Of a stretch of 64,000 nt of DNA, positions 63,431 through 64,000 are shown piece by piece. The DNA is from Caballeronia humi. GTDB taxonomy: Bacteria; Pseudomonadota; Gammaproteobacteria; Burkholderiales; Burkholderiaceae. Location of the stretch: assembly GCF_001544475.1 (NCBI RefSeq), contig NZ_FCNW02000002.1:1-64000 (forward strand), in the 5' to 3' direction. The notes beneath the pieces are model-generated. The model had not been told where the DNA came from and searched no databases. It saw only the letters and a program-made list of their open reading frames with translations. Position 1 is the first letter of the stretch, and each line of letters starts with the position of its first letter. The position numbers were made by a program, and so were the translations under genes.

Positions 63431-63919
63431 ATGGACCGTTTCGATGCCATTCGCCAGACCGGCTTCCCCAATACCGTCAATGCCGCAGCGCAACAACCCG
63501 CGCACGACATGACGCCGATGGACATCGTCTATATCGAAGGATTGACGGGCCGCACGGTGATCGGCATCGACAAGACCGAGTTGCACGAACCGCAGCCGGT
63601 GCGCATGAGTCTCGCGATCGGCGTGCCGGCGATTCGCGCGTGCACCACCGACCGCATCGAGGACACCATCAACTACGCCGCCGTGCGCGAGGCGCTGCAT
63701 GCGCTCCTCGCGTCGCACGGCGTGCAGTTGCTGGAAGCGCTTGCGGAGAAAATCGCGCAGTTGCTGATCGCGGATTTCGGCGCGCACTGGGTGCGGGTAT
63801 CGCTCGCGAAACCCGCGAAATTCGATGACGTCGAATCGGTTGGCGTGTTGATCGAGCGGCGCCGCGCGCGCAGCATGGCGACCTACGCGTCGCTTGGCGA
63901 AGGCCTGATTCCCAACTAG
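63431..63919 (+). CDS. Dihydroneopterin-aldolase-like (FolB family) protein
   Basis: 162 aa from ATG 63431. MDIVYIEGLTGRTVIGIDKT and DRIEDTINYAAVREALHALL followed by VQLLEALAEKIAQLL are FolB signatures; residues 1-28 are an extra N-terminal tail. Dihydroneopterin aldolase makes the pterin precursor; in this island it probably serves H4MPT synthesis rather than folate, as a second copy. Divergent from the sigma-54 activator. Confidence 0.82.
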   Translation: MDRFDAIRQTGFPNTVNAAAQQPAHDMTPMDIVYIEGLTGRTVIGIDKTELHEPQPVRMSLAIGVPAIRACTTDRIEDTINYAAVREALHALLASHGVQLLEALAEKIAQLLIADFGAHWVRVSLAKPAKFDDVESVGVLIERRRARSMATYASLGEGLIPN

Positions 63920-63928
63920 CGCAAACGC

Positions 63929-64000
63929 CTATTTCGCCACCGTGCCCGGGCGTCCGATGCCGCAGGCGCGGTACGCGTCGGCTTGCAGCGCGCGGAACTT
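63929..64000 (-). CDS. C-terminal end of an unidentified protein (partial)
   Basis: Only the last 23 codons are inside the window (KFRALQADAYRACGIGRPGTV then AK, stop TAG at 63929-63931). The frame is open to the edge and in good codon usage. Too short to name; the context (H4MPT island) suggests another C1 gene on the leftward strand, converging on the FolB-like gene with 9 nt between. Confidence 0.5.
   Translation of the reverse strand, partial: KFRALQADAYRACGIGRPGTVAK

Overview
This window is chromosomal DNA of a high-GC betaproteobacterium, most likely Burkholderiaceae of the Paraburkholderia/Caballeronia type. That assignment rests on gene content (a DUF4148 protein, red-type RuBisCO with cbbX, tetrahydromethanopterin (H4MPT)-linked C1 genes, a GlxA-type regulator beside a creatinase, several MHS/AAHS/DHA2 transporters) and on a dispersed repeat I associate with Paraburkholderia. 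It is an inference from reading, not from a database search. I saw no rRNA, tRNA, CRISPR array, transposase or phage gene.

Left part (1-31400) is ordinary accessory/housekeeping DNA: an inverted repeat at the edge; a CheR-CheB-response-regulator/kinase trio; acylphosphatase; a lone egtD; rarD; a large hybrid kinase; several small secreted low-complexity proteins with a possible small RNA; a lytic transglycosylase; a DHA2 exporter; a creatine-catabolism block (GlxA-family regulator, creatinase, glyA); an MFS transporter; a set of small unrelated proteins (GYD, SRPBCC, VOC, DnaJ); periplasmic trehalase; an AraC regulator divergent from an SDR / FAD-oxidoreductase / NIPSNAP / AAHS-transporter operon; and an MHS transporter.

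Right part (31100-64000) is a coherent methylotrophy/autotrophy island. It begins with a periplasmic DUF2380-like protein, a PQQ-associated beta-propeller, a TonB-dependent receptor and a NarL-type two-component pair. A tightly packed leftward operon follows: fhcB-fhcA-fhcD-fhcC (formyl-H4MPT to formate), cytochrome b561, pqqB-C-D-E and the response regulator, with stop/start overlaps at most junctions. Divergent from it is a rightward set for methanofuran-type cofactor synthesis (ATP-grasp ligase, H4MPT-linked MfnF-like protein, amino-acid kinase), facing mfnB and a DUF447 protein. Next is a Calvin operon, cbbL-S-X-F-P-T-A, then a leftward operon of a DUF6513 pterin-binding-like protein, a DmrB/Afp-like flavoprotein and a sigma-54 activator. 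At the right end are a FolB-like aldolase and the tail of one more gene.

The genes fit one physiology: PQQ-dependent alcohol oxidation (dehydrogenase outside the window), H4MPT-linked formaldehyde oxidation to formate and CO2, and CO2 fixation by RuBisCO. The most interesting regulatory signals are sigma-54-like promoters with upstream dyads between the fhc and mfn operons, a 10-bp motif shared with the cbb/DUF447 promoter region, and three near-identical 13-bp palindromes before the propeller and between the TonB receptor and the kinase. No pqqA, cbbR, fae, mtdB or mch was seen in the window.
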